64,000 nucleotides of DNA. Source: JBDRLU01 sp043812795. GTDB taxonomy: Bacteria; Chloroflexota; Dehalococcoidia; Dehalococcoidales; UBA2162. The DNA lies in the NCBI GenBank assembly GCA_043812795.1, contig JBDRLU010000012.1:122222-186221 (forward strand), read 5' to 3'. Under the pieces are notes generated by a model. The model saw nothing but the letters and a program-made list of their open reading frames with translations. It had not been told where the DNA came from and ran no database searches. The translations under genes were made by a program, and so were the position numbers. Of the stretch, positions 45,966-55,611 are shown piece by piece (the stretch's first letter is position 1; every line of letters starts with the position of its first letter).

Positions 45966-46628
45966 ATGTTCCGCCTGCTTATAATCGGTGAGGAAAGCCG
46001 GGAACTGGGCGAGCTTTATCGTGGTCTGACCCGGGATGGTTTTGCCTGCCAGTTAGCTTCGAGCGGTGAGTCTATCGCCAGCCAGGTTGCCGAAAAATCT
46101 GCTGATTTGGTGCTGCTGGAAAGTAATAGTCTTTCTCCTATCACGGCATTATACGGCGAGATAAAACAGGTCAGAAATCTGCCCGTAATTGCTCTTCTGC
46201 CCCAGGAAACACTCGGTAATTCCGATGTCTGTCTGGACCAGATAGATGATTTTGTTGTCGAGCCTTACGATTTAAGTGAAGTCGAGACCAGAATAAAGCG
46301 GCTCCTCAATCGTAATAATACGGACAACACGGTCATCAAATGCGGTGAGTTAGTTATTGATGAAAATAAATATGAAGTATCCGTTGGCGGCCGGCGAGTT
46401 ATCCTTACCTATAAGGAGTATGAGCTACTGAAGTTCCTTGCCGTTAATAAAGGTCGTGTCTTTACCCGCGAGGTCCTGCTGAACAAAGTCTGGGGCTACG
46501 ACTACTTCGGCGGTGACCGGACGGTAGATGTCCACATCACCCGGCTACGTAATAAGATTGAAGATGCGACCCACACTTTTATCGAAACAGTGCGCAATAT
46601 TGGCTACCGGCTCAGGACTGAACTTTAG
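45966..46628 (+). CDS. OmpR-type winged-helix regulator with degenerate receiver domain
   Basis: 220 residues. The C-terminal DNA-binding domain is intact (LTYKEYELLKFLAVNKGRVFTREVLL, DRTVDVHITRLRNKIE, IETVRNIGYRL). The receiver is not canonical: the acidic pair is replaced (IGEESRE), the phospho-Asp position reads LVLLESNS with Glu, and the Lys of the K-P motif is Glu (VVEPYDL). So it is unlikely to be phosphorylated; the Glu may mimic phosphate. No histidine kinase is near. Placed after glutamate synthase and before amt-glnB-glnA, it recalls the orphan GlnR of Actinobacteria, a role inferred from context only. Confidence 0.85.
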   Translation: MFRLLIIGEESRELGELYRGLTRDGFACQLASSGESIASQVAEKSADLVLLESNSLSPITALYGEIKQVRNLPVIALLPQETLGNSDVCLDQIDDFVVEPYDLSEVETRIKRLLNRNNTDNTVIKCGELVIDENKYEVSVGGRRVILTYKEYELLKFLAVNKGRVFTREVLLNKVWGYDYFGGDRTVDVHITRLRNKIEDATHTFIETVRNIGYRLRTEL

Positions 46629-46717
46629 CAGTCAATATCCTGCCCCCATGTTCTTTCTTGCCCCTCAAAATTATCTCCTGGTTTTGTAACATAGATTTTA
46701 TATTGTCGTAATAATTT

Positions 46718-46729
46718 GGAAACATTTCC
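46718..46729. promoter_or_regulatory. Candidate operator upstream of amt
   Basis: Inverted repeat GGAAA-CA-TTTCC, about 40 bases before the amt start. It contains the GGAA/TTCC half-sites known for NrpR, but the spacing is four bases between GGAA and TTCC instead of the usual six. The degenerate regulator at 45966 is another possible binder. Confidence 0.4.
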
Positions 46730-46769
46730 GCGCTAGACTGAAACCAGAAGCAAGCAGAGAGGTACGGAA

Positions 46770-48008
46770 ATGGTAATCGATACAGGTGACACAGCCTGGA
46801 TTCTCGTTTCATCGGCGCTGGTGATGCTCATGACGCCGGGACTGGCTCTATTCTATGGCGGTATGGTCAGGCGCAAGAACGTACTATCGACCATAATGAT
46901 GAGCTTCGCCATCTTGGCGCTGGTGGGTATTCTCTGGGTAGTGTATGGTTACAGCCTGAGTTTCGGCCCAGATAAGGGCGGCTTCATCGGCGGACTCGAG
47001 TGGTTGGGACTTAATAATGTCGGGCAGCAGCCGTCCTCGACTTACGCCACCACAGTACCGCACCTGGCTTTCATGATATACCAGGCGATGTTTGCCATTA
47101 TCACGGTAGCTCTCTGGACCGGTGCTGTCGTCGAGCGGATAAAATTCAGTGCCCTTATCCTCATTTCTGTCTTGTGGCTGACTTTTGTCTATACGCCGGT
47201 GGCTCACTGGGTCTGGAGTTCCGGCGGCTGGCTCTTCAAACTGGGTGCTCTCGATTTTGCTGGTGGCACCGTAGTCCATATTAATGCCGGTGTTTCAGCC
47301 TTAGCTCTGGCATGGGCGCTCGGCCCGCGGAAGGGTTTCCGAGAAAAAGAACCGATGGAGCCAAGCAATATCATCATGGTAGTAATTGGGGCAGCCTTGC
47401 TTTGGTTCGGGTGGTTCGGATTTAATGCGGGCAGTGCCCTGACTGCCGGCGGTCTGGCCTCCAGCGCCTTTGTCGCCACGAATACTGCGGCGGCCACGGC
47501 TGCTTTTACCTGGATGCTCCTCAGCTGGTTCCACCGCCGCCCTTCTTTATTGGGTACTGCCACTGGAGCCGTCGTCGGTCTGGTTGCTATCACTCCTGCA
47601 GCCGGTTTCGTCCAACCCTGGGCCGGGATACCTATCGGCGCTATTGCCTCAGTGCTTTCATACTACATGATGGTCTTTAGGGCACGAAAGATGGGAGTTG
47701 ACGAATCACTGGACGTTTGGGCTTGTCATGGTATCGGCGGCACGTGGGGAGCCATCGCTACCGGTATTTTCGCTACTGTGACCGTCAACTCGGCCGGTGC
47801 TAACGGTCTGTTTTACGGGAATGCCGGCCTGCTGGTGAAACAACTTGTCGCTGTAGCCGTAGTCTGGGTTTTTGCCTTTGCCGTGACCTGGTTGCTGGCA
47901 AAGATAGTTGATGTTACCATTGGGCTAAGGGTAAATGCTACGGAAGAAACCGTGGGACTGGATATTTCGCAACATGGTGAACGGGCTTATGGAGGGATGT
48001 TGCGATGA
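46770..48008 (+). CDS. amt: Ammonium transporter
   Basis: 412 residues, eleven membrane helices. Conserved pore blocks: PGLALFYGGMVRRKNVLS, VAHWVWSSGGWL, GGTVVHINAGVSALA, WFGWFGFNAGSAL and DVWACHGIGGTWGAIATG with the two pore His residues. ATG at 46770 behind GAGAGG. Its end overlaps the P-II gene by four bases (ATGA), the common amtB-glnK arrangement, which implies control by P-II binding at the inner face. Confidence 0.96.
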   Translation: MVIDTGDTAWILVSSALVMLMTPGLALFYGGMVRRKNVLSTIMMSFAILALVGILWVVYGYSLSFGPDKGGFIGGLEWLGLNNVGQQPSSTYATTVPHLAFMIYQAMFAIITVALWTGAVVERIKFSALILISVLWLTFVYTPVAHWVWSSGGWLFKLGALDFAGGTVVHINAGVSALALAWALGPRKGFREKEPMEPSNIIMVVIGAALLWFGWFGFNAGSALTAGGLASSAFVATNTAAATAAFTWMLLSWFHRRPSLLGTATGAVVGLVAITPAAGFVQPWAGIPIGAIASVLSYYMMVFRARKMGVDESLDVWACHGIGGTWGAIATGIFATVTVNSAGANGLFYGNAGLLVKQLVAVAVVWVFAFAVTWLLAKIVDVTIGLRVNATEETVGLDISQHGERAYGGMLR

Positions 48009-48343
48009 AGAAGATAGAGGCGATTATCCGTGAAGAAAAATTTGACGCTGTGCGAGCCGCGCTCGAATCTACCGGGTATTGTGGCATGACGGTCAGCGAA
48101 GTCAGTGGTCGGGGTAAGGAGGGGGGCCTCAGGTTGCAGTGGCGGGTGGGTGAATACAAGGTGGATTTATTACCGAAGATTAAAGTGGAAGTAGTTATTC
48201 TGGACGAAGATGTGCCCAGAATATTGAATACAATTACCAGGGCAGCCCGGTCCGGGGAAGAAGGCGATGGCAAGCTCTTTGTCATCCCGATTGAGAATGC
48301 CGTGCGCGTGAGGACCGGCGAGGAGGGTGTCGATGCCATCTAA
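48005..48343 (+). CDS. glnB: Nitrogen regulatory P-II protein
   Basis: 112 residues. MKKIEAIIREEKFDAV start, T-loop, LPKIKVEVVI with the 2-oxoglutarate-binding Lys58, the B-loop SGEEGDGKLFV for ATP and the C-terminal RTGEEGVDAI. Tyr51 is kept. Differences in the T-loop are Gln39 to Glu and Tyr46 to Trp. Gln39 normally helps hold Mg-ATP/2-oxoglutarate, so ligand response may differ. Overlap with amt suggests GlnK-like control of ammonium uptake. Confidence 0.95.
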   Translation: MKKIEAIIREEKFDAVRAALESTGYCGMTVSEVSGRGKEGGLRLQWRVGEYKVDLLPKIKVEVVILDEDVPRILNTITRAARSGEEGDGKLFVIPIENAVRVRTGEEGVDAI

Positions 48344-48443
48344 GAAGATAAATACGGGATAATATTGGCTCTAAGAAATAGGATAAGGTAAGAACCAAAG
48401 CTACGTATAAGTTTAAAATAATAAAAGTTTAAAGGAGGAAAAT

Positions 48444-49793
48444 ATGCCGGAGGGAAAAAGTAAAGAGGAAGCCAAACAATACGTTCTGAAGATGGCCAGG
48501 GAGCACGATGTCAGATTTGTCAGGTTCTGGTTTACTGACATCCTGGGTTTGCTTAAAAATTTTGCCGTTCCCGTAGAGCAGTTGGAAGATGCCTTGGAGG
48601 AAGGAGTGGGCTTTGATGGCTCCTCCATTCAAGGGTTTGTCCGTATCGATGAGAGCGATATGATAGCCATGCCCGACCCAACTACTTTTCAGCTCCTTCC
48701 CTGGAGACCTAAAGAGCATGCGGCTGTAGCCCGGGTGTTCTGCGATGTCTTGACTCCAAAAAATGGCGAGCCTTTCGAAGGCGACCCGAGATACGTGCTG
48801 AAAAGGAACCTGAAAAAGGCAGCGGACATGGGCTACATTTACTATGTTGGTCCGGAACTGGAATACTTCTACTTCAAGGATAGCAAAGGGACTGAGCCGC
48901 TGGATGTTGGCGGGTATTTTGACATGGACCCCCACGATGCGGCGACTGACCTGCGGCGGGATACGGTGATGGCTTTACAGGAGATGGGCATCGTTATGGA
49001 TAAATCCCACCATGAGGTAGCCGCCAGCCAGCATGAGATAGATATGCAGTACAGCGATGCCCTGTCCATGGCTGACAACGTCATGACCTATCGTCTCGTG
49101 GTTAAGGAGATAGCACTGAAGTCCGGAGTCTATGCCACTTTTATGCCCAAACCGGTCTATGGCATTAACGGAAGTGGCATGCATGTCCACCAGTCCTTAT
49201 TTAAAGGTGGCACCAATATCTTTTTTGATAAGAGTGGTAAGTATTACCTTTCCAAGACAGCTCTGAGTTTTCTTGCCGGACTGCTGAAGTACGCTCCGGA
49301 AATCACCTCCGTCACCAGCCAGTGGGTCAATTCTTATAAACGGCTGGTGCCGGGTTGGGAGGCGCCGGTCTATCTATCCTGGGCAAACCGCAACCGCTCT
49401 GACCTGATAAGGGTCCCAGAGTACAAGCCGGGCAAGGAGAAAGAGACTCGCTTTGAGCTTCGTTCTCCTGACCCCGCCTGCAATCCCTATCTTTGCTTCA
49501 GCGTGATGCTGGCCGCCGGTCTTGCCGGAGTCGCAGAAGGTCTGGAAGCACCACCTCCGGTAGAAGAAAATGTCTATCACATGTCAGAAGAGGAAAGAAA
49601 GAAGCGTGGCATAGGTCAATTGCCCGGTAGCCTCTGGGAAGCAATTATTCTCACCGAGAAGAGCAAACTGGTGCGAGAAGCCCTTGGTGACCATGTCTTC
49701 AACGCTTTTATCGAGAACAAGAAGATTGAGTGGGATCAATACCGAACCCGGGTAACTGACTACGAATTAAATAAGTATTTACCCATACTGTAG
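48444..49793 (+). CDS. glnA: Glutamine synthetase, type I
   Basis: 449 residues, the short GSI-alpha size. DGSSIQGFVRIDESDM, EVAASQHEIDMQY, NGSGMHVHQSL and NRNRSDLIRVP are active-site blocks. The adenylylation-loop insertion of longer GSI-beta enzymes is not evident, so regulation is more likely by feedback or transcription. ATG at 48444 behind AAAGGAGG. Upstream, a 9-base direct repeat AAGTTTAAA (48409-48417 and 48425-48433) might be regulatory. It makes the glutamine used by glutamate synthase, HisH and CarA. Confidence 0.97.
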   Translation: MPEGKSKEEAKQYVLKMAREHDVRFVRFWFTDILGLLKNFAVPVEQLEDALEEGVGFDGSSIQGFVRIDESDMIAMPDPTTFQLLPWRPKEHAAVARVFCDVLTPKNGEPFEGDPRYVLKRNLKKAADMGYIYYVGPELEYFYFKDSKGTEPLDVGGYFDMDPHDAATDLRRDTVMALQEMGIVMDKSHHEVAASQHEIDMQYSDALSMADNVMTYRLVVKEIALKSGVYATFMPKPVYGINGSGMHVHQSLFKGGTNIFFDKSGKYYLSKTALSFLAGLLKYAPEITSVTSQWVNSYKRLVPGWEAPVYLSWANRNRSDLIRVPEYKPGKEKETRFELRSPDPACNPYLCFSVMLAAGLAGVAEGLEAPPPVEENVYHMSEEERKKRGIGQLPGSLWEAIILTEKSKLVREALGDHVFNAFIENKKIEWDQYRTRVTDYELNKYLPIL

Positions 49794-49882
49794 GGCTTAC
49801 GTAGTCCAAAGTTCGGAGGAATGGGTGCTCCGGATGCGAGTTAGCATGACGCAAAGATAGCAAATAAGGCAGGAAAGACAGC

Positions 49883-50971
49883 ATGAGCAAAAAGGCATTT
49901 CTAGTTTTGGAAGATGGTTCAATCCATCAGGGCTACTGCTTTGGTGCCGAGGTTGACGCCTTTGGTGAGGTGGTATTTTGCACCAGTATGATTGGTTATC
50001 AGGAAATGTTGACCGACCCCTCCTATGCGGGACAGATTCTGGTTCCCACATACCCCCTTATCGGCAACTACGGCATCAATGAACAGGATTTTGAATCAGC
50101 TAACATACAGGTTCGGGGGTTTATTGTCAGAGAGCAATGCCTTGAACCCAGTCACTACATGAGCCAAAAGACCACTAACCAATATCTAATGGAAAGTGGT
50201 ATCCCTGGAATTTATGGTGTCGATACCCGGGCGATAACTCGACAGCTGCGCTCAGCCGGGGTGATGATGGGAATGATAACCAGTAATAAAACTCCGCAGC
50301 AAGCTCTGGAAGAATTAGGAAAGGTACCTAGCTACGGATCTACTGATTTTGTTAAAGAAGTGACTACTCCGGTCCCATACCAGTGGCAACCGGAGGGCTC
50401 AGCGCCAATCTACCATATAGTCATTTTGGACTGTGGCTTGAAGTATAACATTCTGCGTATTCTGAACCGCCTGGGCTGTAGCGTAACCGCCGTGCCCTGT
50501 ACTGTGTCTGCCGGAGAAATCCTCTCTCTAGAGCCAGATGGCATTCTACTCTCTCCGGGTCCGGGTAACCCGGAGTTACTGGATTATATCGTGGCTACAA
50601 TCAAGCAGCTCATTAGCAAGAAACCAATTATGGGTATCTGCCTCGGCAACCAGCTTATCGCCCGCGTCTTGGGTGCCAAGACTTTCAAGCTGAAGTTTGG
50701 TCACCGTGGCGGCAACCATCCCGTTCGCGAATTAGCTACTGGCAGAATCCATATCACGGCTCAAAACCACGGCTATGCTGTTGACCCGGATACTCTCAGA
50801 GATGGCCTGGAAGTCACCCACATAAATTTGAATGACGGCACAGTGGAAGGCTTGAAGCATAAAGAGCTACCCATCTTTGCCATCCAGTATCATTCCGAAG
50901 CTTCCCCTGGCCCCTGGGACAATACCTATCTTTTCGACCAGTTTCTGGAGATGGTAAAGGAGGCAAAATAA
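49883..50971 (+). CDS. carA: Carbamoyl phosphate synthase small subunit
   Basis: 362 residues, glutaminase supplying ammonia to CarB. N-terminal domain GCYFGA-type block (YCFGAEVDAFGEVVF) and class I amidotransferase domain with Cys in MGICLGNQL and His/Glu in IQYHSEASPGP. Normal length. ATG at 49883. carB follows five bases after the stop. Confidence 0.97.
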   Translation: MSKKAFLVLEDGSIHQGYCFGAEVDAFGEVVFCTSMIGYQEMLTDPSYAGQILVPTYPLIGNYGINEQDFESANIQVRGFIVREQCLEPSHYMSQKTTNQYLMESGIPGIYGVDTRAITRQLRSAGVMMGMITSNKTPQQALEELGKVPSYGSTDFVKEVTTPVPYQWQPEGSAPIYHIVILDCGLKYNILRILNRLGCSVTAVPCTVSAGEILSLEPDGILLSPGPGNPELLDYIVATIKQLISKKPIMGICLGNQLIARVLGAKTFKLKFGHRGGNHPVRELATGRIHITAQNHGYAVDPDTLRDGLEVTHINLNDGTVEGLKHKELPIFAIQYHSEASPGPWDNTYLFDQFLEMVKEAK

Positions 50972-50975
50972 GCGG

Positions 50976-53900
50976 ATGAGGGATAGCTTGAAACCATCTA
51001 AAGTTCTAATCATCGGCTCGGGCCCCATCGTTATCGGTCAGGCGGCGGAGTTTGATTACGCTGGCACCCAAGCGTGCCGGGCGATGCGGGAGGAGGGAGT
51101 AACCTCAGTGCTGGTCAACTCTAACCCAGCCACCATTATGACTGACCCGGGCATTGCTGATATTATTTATATTGAGCCGCTGACTGTAGAGATGCTCACC
51201 CGTATCATCGAGCGAGAACGCCCCGATGGATTACTACCCACACTGGGCGGTCAGACCGGGCTTACATTGGCTCACGAGCTGGCTGAGGCGGGTGTACTTG
51301 ATAAATATAATGTGAGGTCACTGGGGACACCAGTAGAGACAATCAGAAATGCCTCTAACCGAGAGCTGTTCAAAAAACTTTTACTCAGCATTGGAGAGCC
51401 AGTGATAGAGAGCGCCAGTGTTACCACTCTGGATGAAGCAAAAAAAGTCACCAGAGAAATAGGCTTGCCGCTGATAATCCGTCCTTCCTTTACCCTGGGT
51501 GGCACCGGCGGGGGTGTGGCTCACAACTGGGAGGAACTGGAAGCGGTGGTGACTAATGCCTTGGCGGTCAGCCCAATCCATCTGGTGTTGCTGGAACGCT
51601 GGGTAGGCGGCTGGAAAGAAATAGAGTATGAAGTGATGCGAGATGCCGCCGATAACTGCATCACTGTCTGTAACATGGAGAACTTCGACCCAATGGGAAT
51701 TCATACTGGTGATAGTATCGTCGTTGCTCCCAGCCAGACACTAACTAATAAAGAATATCAGATGCTGAGAACCGCCAGTCTCAAGATTATTCGAGCTTTG
51801 GGTATTGAAGGTGGCTGTAATATCCAGTTCGCCCTCGACCCCAATAGTGACCAATACTATGTAATTGAAGTTAATCCTCGGGTAAGCCGTAGCTCAGCCC
51901 TGGCCAGTAAAGCCACTGGCTACCCTATTGCCCGCGTCGCTGCCAAAATAGCTGTGGGCAAGGAACTGGACCAAATCCCCAACCAGGTAACCGGGAAAAC
52001 AATGGCCTCTTTTGAGCCAGCACTGGACTACGTGGTGGTTAAGATTCCAAACTGGCCATTTGAGAAGTTTGCCTCCAGTAACCGTACTATTGGCACCCAG
52101 ATGAAAGCCACGGGCGAAGTAATGGCTATTGACCGGTGTTTTGAGGCCGCTCTTCAGAAAGCAGTGCGCTCTCTGGAGTCCAGCAAGAGCTCACTCCTCT
52201 GGGAAGAGCCCAGGTGGAAAATGGCAACTGACATCAATTCCTACCCTCTAGAACCCAACGACTTGAGATTGTGGGCACTAATGGCTGCCTTAAGAAGGGG
52301 GATAACGCCGGAGGCGCTTACGGAACGTACCAAGATTGATGTGTGGTTTACTACCAAGCTCCGCAACATTGTGGATATGGAGCAGACACTTCGAACTCAG
52401 CCACTGACTCCGGAACTCCTCTGGCAAGCAAAGCGGCTGGGCTGCTCCGATGAGCAAATAGGAGCCTTAACCGGTAGGCATCAGGAGCAGGTAAGAGAGG
52501 TGCGTCGTAGTTGGAATATTCATCCTGTTTATAAGATTGTTGATACCTGTGCTGCTGAATTTGATGCCAGCACGCCCTATTACTATAGCACTTACGAGCA
52601 GGAAGATGAGGCACAGCCTTCAGCAAGAAAGAAGGCTATAGTCATCGGCAGTGGCCCGATTCGCATCGGACAGGGAATAGAGTTCGATTATTGTTGTGTC
52701 CATGCTACCTTTGCCCTGCGGGACGAGGGATATGAGACAATCATGGTCAACTGTAATCCAGAAACAGTCTCCACCGACTATGATACATCCGATAAGCTGT
52801 ACTTCGAGCCTCTGACCGTGGAGGATGTGTTAAATATCTGTCAAAAGGAGAAGCCTATTGGCGTCATTGTTCAGTTTGGTGGTCAGACACCGCTTAACAT
52901 TGCCGCGGAACTTGAGAAAGCCGGCGTTAATATATTGGGCACTTCGGTCAATTCAATAGATATTGCCTCCGACCGGGGCAGGTTCAACCAGATGATGAAA
53001 AAGTACGGTATCCCCATGCCGGAATCGGGCACTGCCAGCAGTCTTGATGAGGCACTGGTGGTGGCAAAACGCATCGGCTATCCACTCATAGTTCGTCCGT
53101 CGTACGTGCTCGGTGGGCGGGGTATGGAGATAATCCACGATGAGGAAGAACTAAGACTGTATGTGAGTGCGGCCATCGGGGTAACGCCCGACCGTCCCAT
53201 TCTCATTGAACGCTATCTGGAGAATGCCATCGAGACCGAGGCTGATGCCCTGGCTGATGGGGAAGATGTCTTCATCCCGGCCATTATGGAGCATATCGAA
53301 TACGCTGGCGTTCATTCCGGAGATGCCGCTTGTGTCATTCCGCCGGTAAGCATACCCCAGAAACACATTGACACTATAGAAGAGTACACACGACGCATTG
53401 CCAGTGAGCTTAAGGTGGTCGGCGTCATGAATATCCAGTACGCCATCTGCCAGGACGTGGTCTACGTGATTGAGGCTAATCCGCGTGCCTCTCGCACTGT
53501 CCCACTGGTCTCAAAGGTCTGCGGCATTCCCATGGCACGTCTGGCTACACAGCTCATGATGGGCAAGAAAATCAGGGACCTTAATCTGAAGAAGCTACCC
53601 ATACCACACTTTGGCGTAAAGGAATCAGTCTTTCCCTTCAATATGTTTCCCGAAGTTGACCCGGTACTCAGGCCAGAAATGCAATCCACGGGGGAAGTGC
53701 TGGGCATCGCAGATTCCTTTAGTTTGGCGTTCTGGAAGGCGCAAGAGTCAGTTACGCCGCTTCCAACTAAGGGTACTGTACTCATCACCGTCTCAGAACG
53801 AGACCATCAGGCGGTAGGTGAGATAGCCAGGCAGTTTGCCAACCTCGGGTTCAGGATAAAAGCCACGGCTGGCACCAATGCTTGTCTAGCTAACCAGGGC

Positions 53901-54188
53901 ATTCGTTCAGAGCCTATCCTCAAGGAGCACGAGGGGCGGCCTAACATCACGGACGCTATTAAGAACAAGGAAATTCAGCTGGTAATCAACACACCATCGG
54001 GGAAACTGAGCAAGTATGACGATTCATACATCCGTAAGGCAGCCATAAAATACAGAGTACCCTACATCACGACGTTAGCTGCCGCTATGGCTGCTGCTAA
54101 AGGCATAACTGCTTACCACGAGGGTAAATCAGACGTCAAGTCACTACAGAGCCACCACGCAGATATAAAATCAGTGTATCCCTACTAA
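50976..54188 (+). CDS. carB: Carbamoyl phosphate synthase large subunit
   Basis: 1070 residues, full length. Two homologous ATP-grasp halves: KVLIIGSGPIVIGQAAEFDYAG in the first and AIVIGSGPIRIGQGIEFDYC in the second, with the oligomerisation domain between and a C-terminal MGS-like allosteric domain (VLITVSERDHQAVGEIARQF). It makes carbamoyl phosphate for pyrimidines and arginine. No pyr or arg genes follow; placement by glnA links it to glutamine use. Confidence 0.97.
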   Translation: MRDSLKPSKVLIIGSGPIVIGQAAEFDYAGTQACRAMREEGVTSVLVNSNPATIMTDPGIADIIYIEPLTVEMLTRIIERERPDGLLPTLGGQTGLTLAHELAEAGVLDKYNVRSLGTPVETIRNASNRELFKKLLLSIGEPVIESASVTTLDEAKKVTREIGLPLIIRPSFTLGGTGGGVAHNWEELEAVVTNALAVSPIHLVLLERWVGGWKEIEYEVMRDAADNCITVCNMENFDPMGIHTGDSIVVAPSQTLTNKEYQMLRTASLKIIRALGIEGGCNIQFALDPNSDQYYVIEVNPRVSRSSALASKATGYPIARVAAKIAVGKELDQIPNQVTGKTMASFEPALDYVVVKIPNWPFEKFASSNRTIGTQMKATGEVMAIDRCFEAALQKAVRSLESSKSSLLWEEPRWKMATDINSYPLEPNDLRLWALMAALRRGITPEALTERTKIDVWFTTKLRNIVDMEQTLRTQPLTPELLWQAKRLGCSDEQIGALTGRHQEQVREVRRSWNIHPVYKIVDTCAAEFDASTPYYYSTYEQEDEAQPSARKKAIVIGSGPIRIGQGIEFDYCCVHATFALRDEGYETIMVNCNPETVSTDYDTSDKLYFEPLTVEDVLNICQKEKPIGVIVQFGGQTPLNIAAELEKAGVNILGTSVNSIDIASDRGRFNQMMKKYGIPMPESGTASSLDEALVVAKRIGYPLIVRPSYVLGGRGMEIIHDEEELRLYVSAAIGVTPDRPILIERYLENAIETEADALADGEDVFIPAIMEHIEYAGVHSGDAACVIPPVSIPQKHIDTIEEYTRRIASELKVVGVMNIQYAICQDVVYVIEANPRASRTVPLVSKVCGIPMARLATQLMMGKKIRDLNLKKLPIPHFGVKESVFPFNMFPEVDPVLRPEMQSTGEVLGIADSFSLAFWKAQESVTPLPTKGTVLITVSERDHQAVGEIARQFANLGFRIKATAGTNACLANQGIRSEPILKEHEGRPNITDAIKNKEIQLVINTPSGKLSKYDDSYIRKAAIKYRVPYITTLAAAMAAAKGITAYHEGKSDVKSLQSHHADIKSVYPY

Positions 54189-54600
54189 CTGCTTCTCTGC
54201 TACACATTATCTGGTATCAGCTATATTGATCGAGATAGCTGGCGCAACAAATGGAGAAACTACTAGTACTCGCTTGCATAAATCCCCATGGTTATCTGAT
54301 AGGCAAATGCGCATAAGGATGGGGTAAAATGGTTTGAGAGTTATCAGGGGATAGTTTAACTGGGCTGAGTTGGGAAAAAGACTTTTAGAGGTTTACGAGG
54401 GTGTCCTTTCACGTAAGTAAAAACATAGCGGTAATATGGTGGGGCTACTGGGGAACGGTTCTTTCATCACGCGGGCCTCTGAGCGTAAGCTTAGGTTGAC
54501 TAATACCCAAGGGTTAAAATGGTAAAAGGATAAGCGGGTTGACAATCTATTCACGTTTTGGCGCTGGGGTGGTATAATAACTGTAATTTACGAGAGGAAG
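54189..54600 (+). promoter_or_regulatory. Gap carrying the nrpR promoter
   Basis: At its end, TTCACG (54550-54555), a 17-base spacer and TATAAT (54573-54578) form a good promoter for the regulator at 54601. Near its start a 7-bp inverted repeat CAGCTAT/ATAGCTG (54218-54241) lacks a T-tail. CCCCAT and ATGGGG arms further on could pair over about 30 bases. I see no gene here. Confidence 0.55.
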
Positions 54601-55611
54601 TTGAATAAAGTTAGCATGGTACAAGGTGCTAGTTCCGACGCAGAAAGTAAGCTAATATCCATTCTCAAAGTACTAAGCGAGTCCTCGGAACCTCTGGGGT
54701 CAATCACCCTTGCCCGTAGGCTTGAACGCGAAGGAGTTTTTTTGAGTGAGAGAGCAGTCAGATATCACCTGAGGATAGCTGACGAACGTGGCTATACTCA
54801 GCCATTCGGTCGCGATGGCAGGATGATTACTCCGGAAGGGCAGCAGGAGGTCAAGGACGCATTAGCACCAGAGCAGCTTGGTTTCGTACGAGACAAGCTG
54901 GAGCTACTGGCCTACCAGACAACTTTTGACTCTGAAAAACGTTCTGGTCAATTACCGATAAATACATCACTTATTGACAAAGACAAGTTCAAAAAGACAA
55001 TGTCAGCTATGAAGGACGCATTCAAGGCTGGAATTTGCGTCAGTGATTTGGTGGCCATAGCACCCGAAGGAGAAAGACTTGGTTCAGTGGTCGTGCCAAG
55101 TGGGAAAATTGGTTTTGCTACTGTTTGCAGTGTTGCCATAAATGGTGTGCTTCTCAAGGCCGGAGTTCCTACGGAGTTCAGGTTCGGAGGTATGCTCGAA
55201 ATTAGAAACTCAATGCCAAGGCGCTTTGTCGCCATAATTGACTACGCCGGTACATCCCTCGATCCCTCTGAGCAGTTTATTCGCTCTAGAATGACGAGCG
55301 TTGGTGAGGCTTCGAGGACAGGGAAGGGCAAAGTACTAGGTGTTTTTCGTACGATACCGGCACCAGCCAGAGAAGTCGTCGAAGAAAAGATAGCTGTCCT
55401 CAGGGAAGTCGGTATCGGTGGAGTCTATGCTTTAGGTAATATCAGTGAACCGCTTTGTCAGATTTCGGTAGCCTTGAATCGGATCGGCATTGTGCAACTC
55501 GGTGGTCTGAATCCGGTGGCCGCAGCCGTTGAGGCTGGAATTGAGATTGAAAACATTGCCGAGAGTGGGCTAATTGACTTCCAGCAGCTTCAACCTGTTT
55601 GGCAACTCTAG
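54601..55611 (+). CDS. nrpR: NrpR-type (DUF128) nitrogen-responsive transcriptional regulator
   Basis: 336 residues: an N-terminal winged helix (ILKVLSESSEPLGSITLARRL, LSERAVRYHLRIADERG) and one NrpR/DUF128 effector domain (GKIGFATVCSVAINGVLLKAGV, RFGGMLEI, a C-terminal VQLGGLNPVAAAVEAGIE). NrpR of methanogens represses nitrogen genes and is released by 2-oxoglutarate; bacterial versions occur in Dehalococcoides relatives. The start is TTG 54601 with GAGAGGA close by, or ATG 54616 without one. Position next to gln, amt and car genes supports the nitrogen role. Confidence 0.85.
   Translation: MNKVSMVQGASSDAESKLISILKVLSESSEPLGSITLARRLEREGVFLSERAVRYHLRIADERGYTQPFGRDGRMITPEGQQEVKDALAPEQLGFVRDKLELLAYQTTFDSEKRSGQLPINTSLIDKDKFKKTMSAMKDAFKAGICVSDLVAIAPEGERLGSVVVPSGKIGFATVCSVAINGVLLKAGVPTEFRFGGMLEIRNSMPRRFVAIIDYAGTSLDPSEQFIRSRMTSVGEASRTGKGKVLGVFRTIPAPAREVVEEKIAVLREVGIGGVYALGNISEPLCQISVALNRIGIVQLGGLNPVAAAVEAGIEIENIAESGLIDFQQLQPVWQL

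Noticed and set aside
48140..48165. Loss of the P-II uridylylation site
   Set aside because: First glance suggested Tyr51 was replaced by Trp; careful numbering shows Trp at 46 and Tyr51 retained.
54218..54241. Terminator after carB
   Set aside because: A 7-bp stem without any T-tail; too weak to call.
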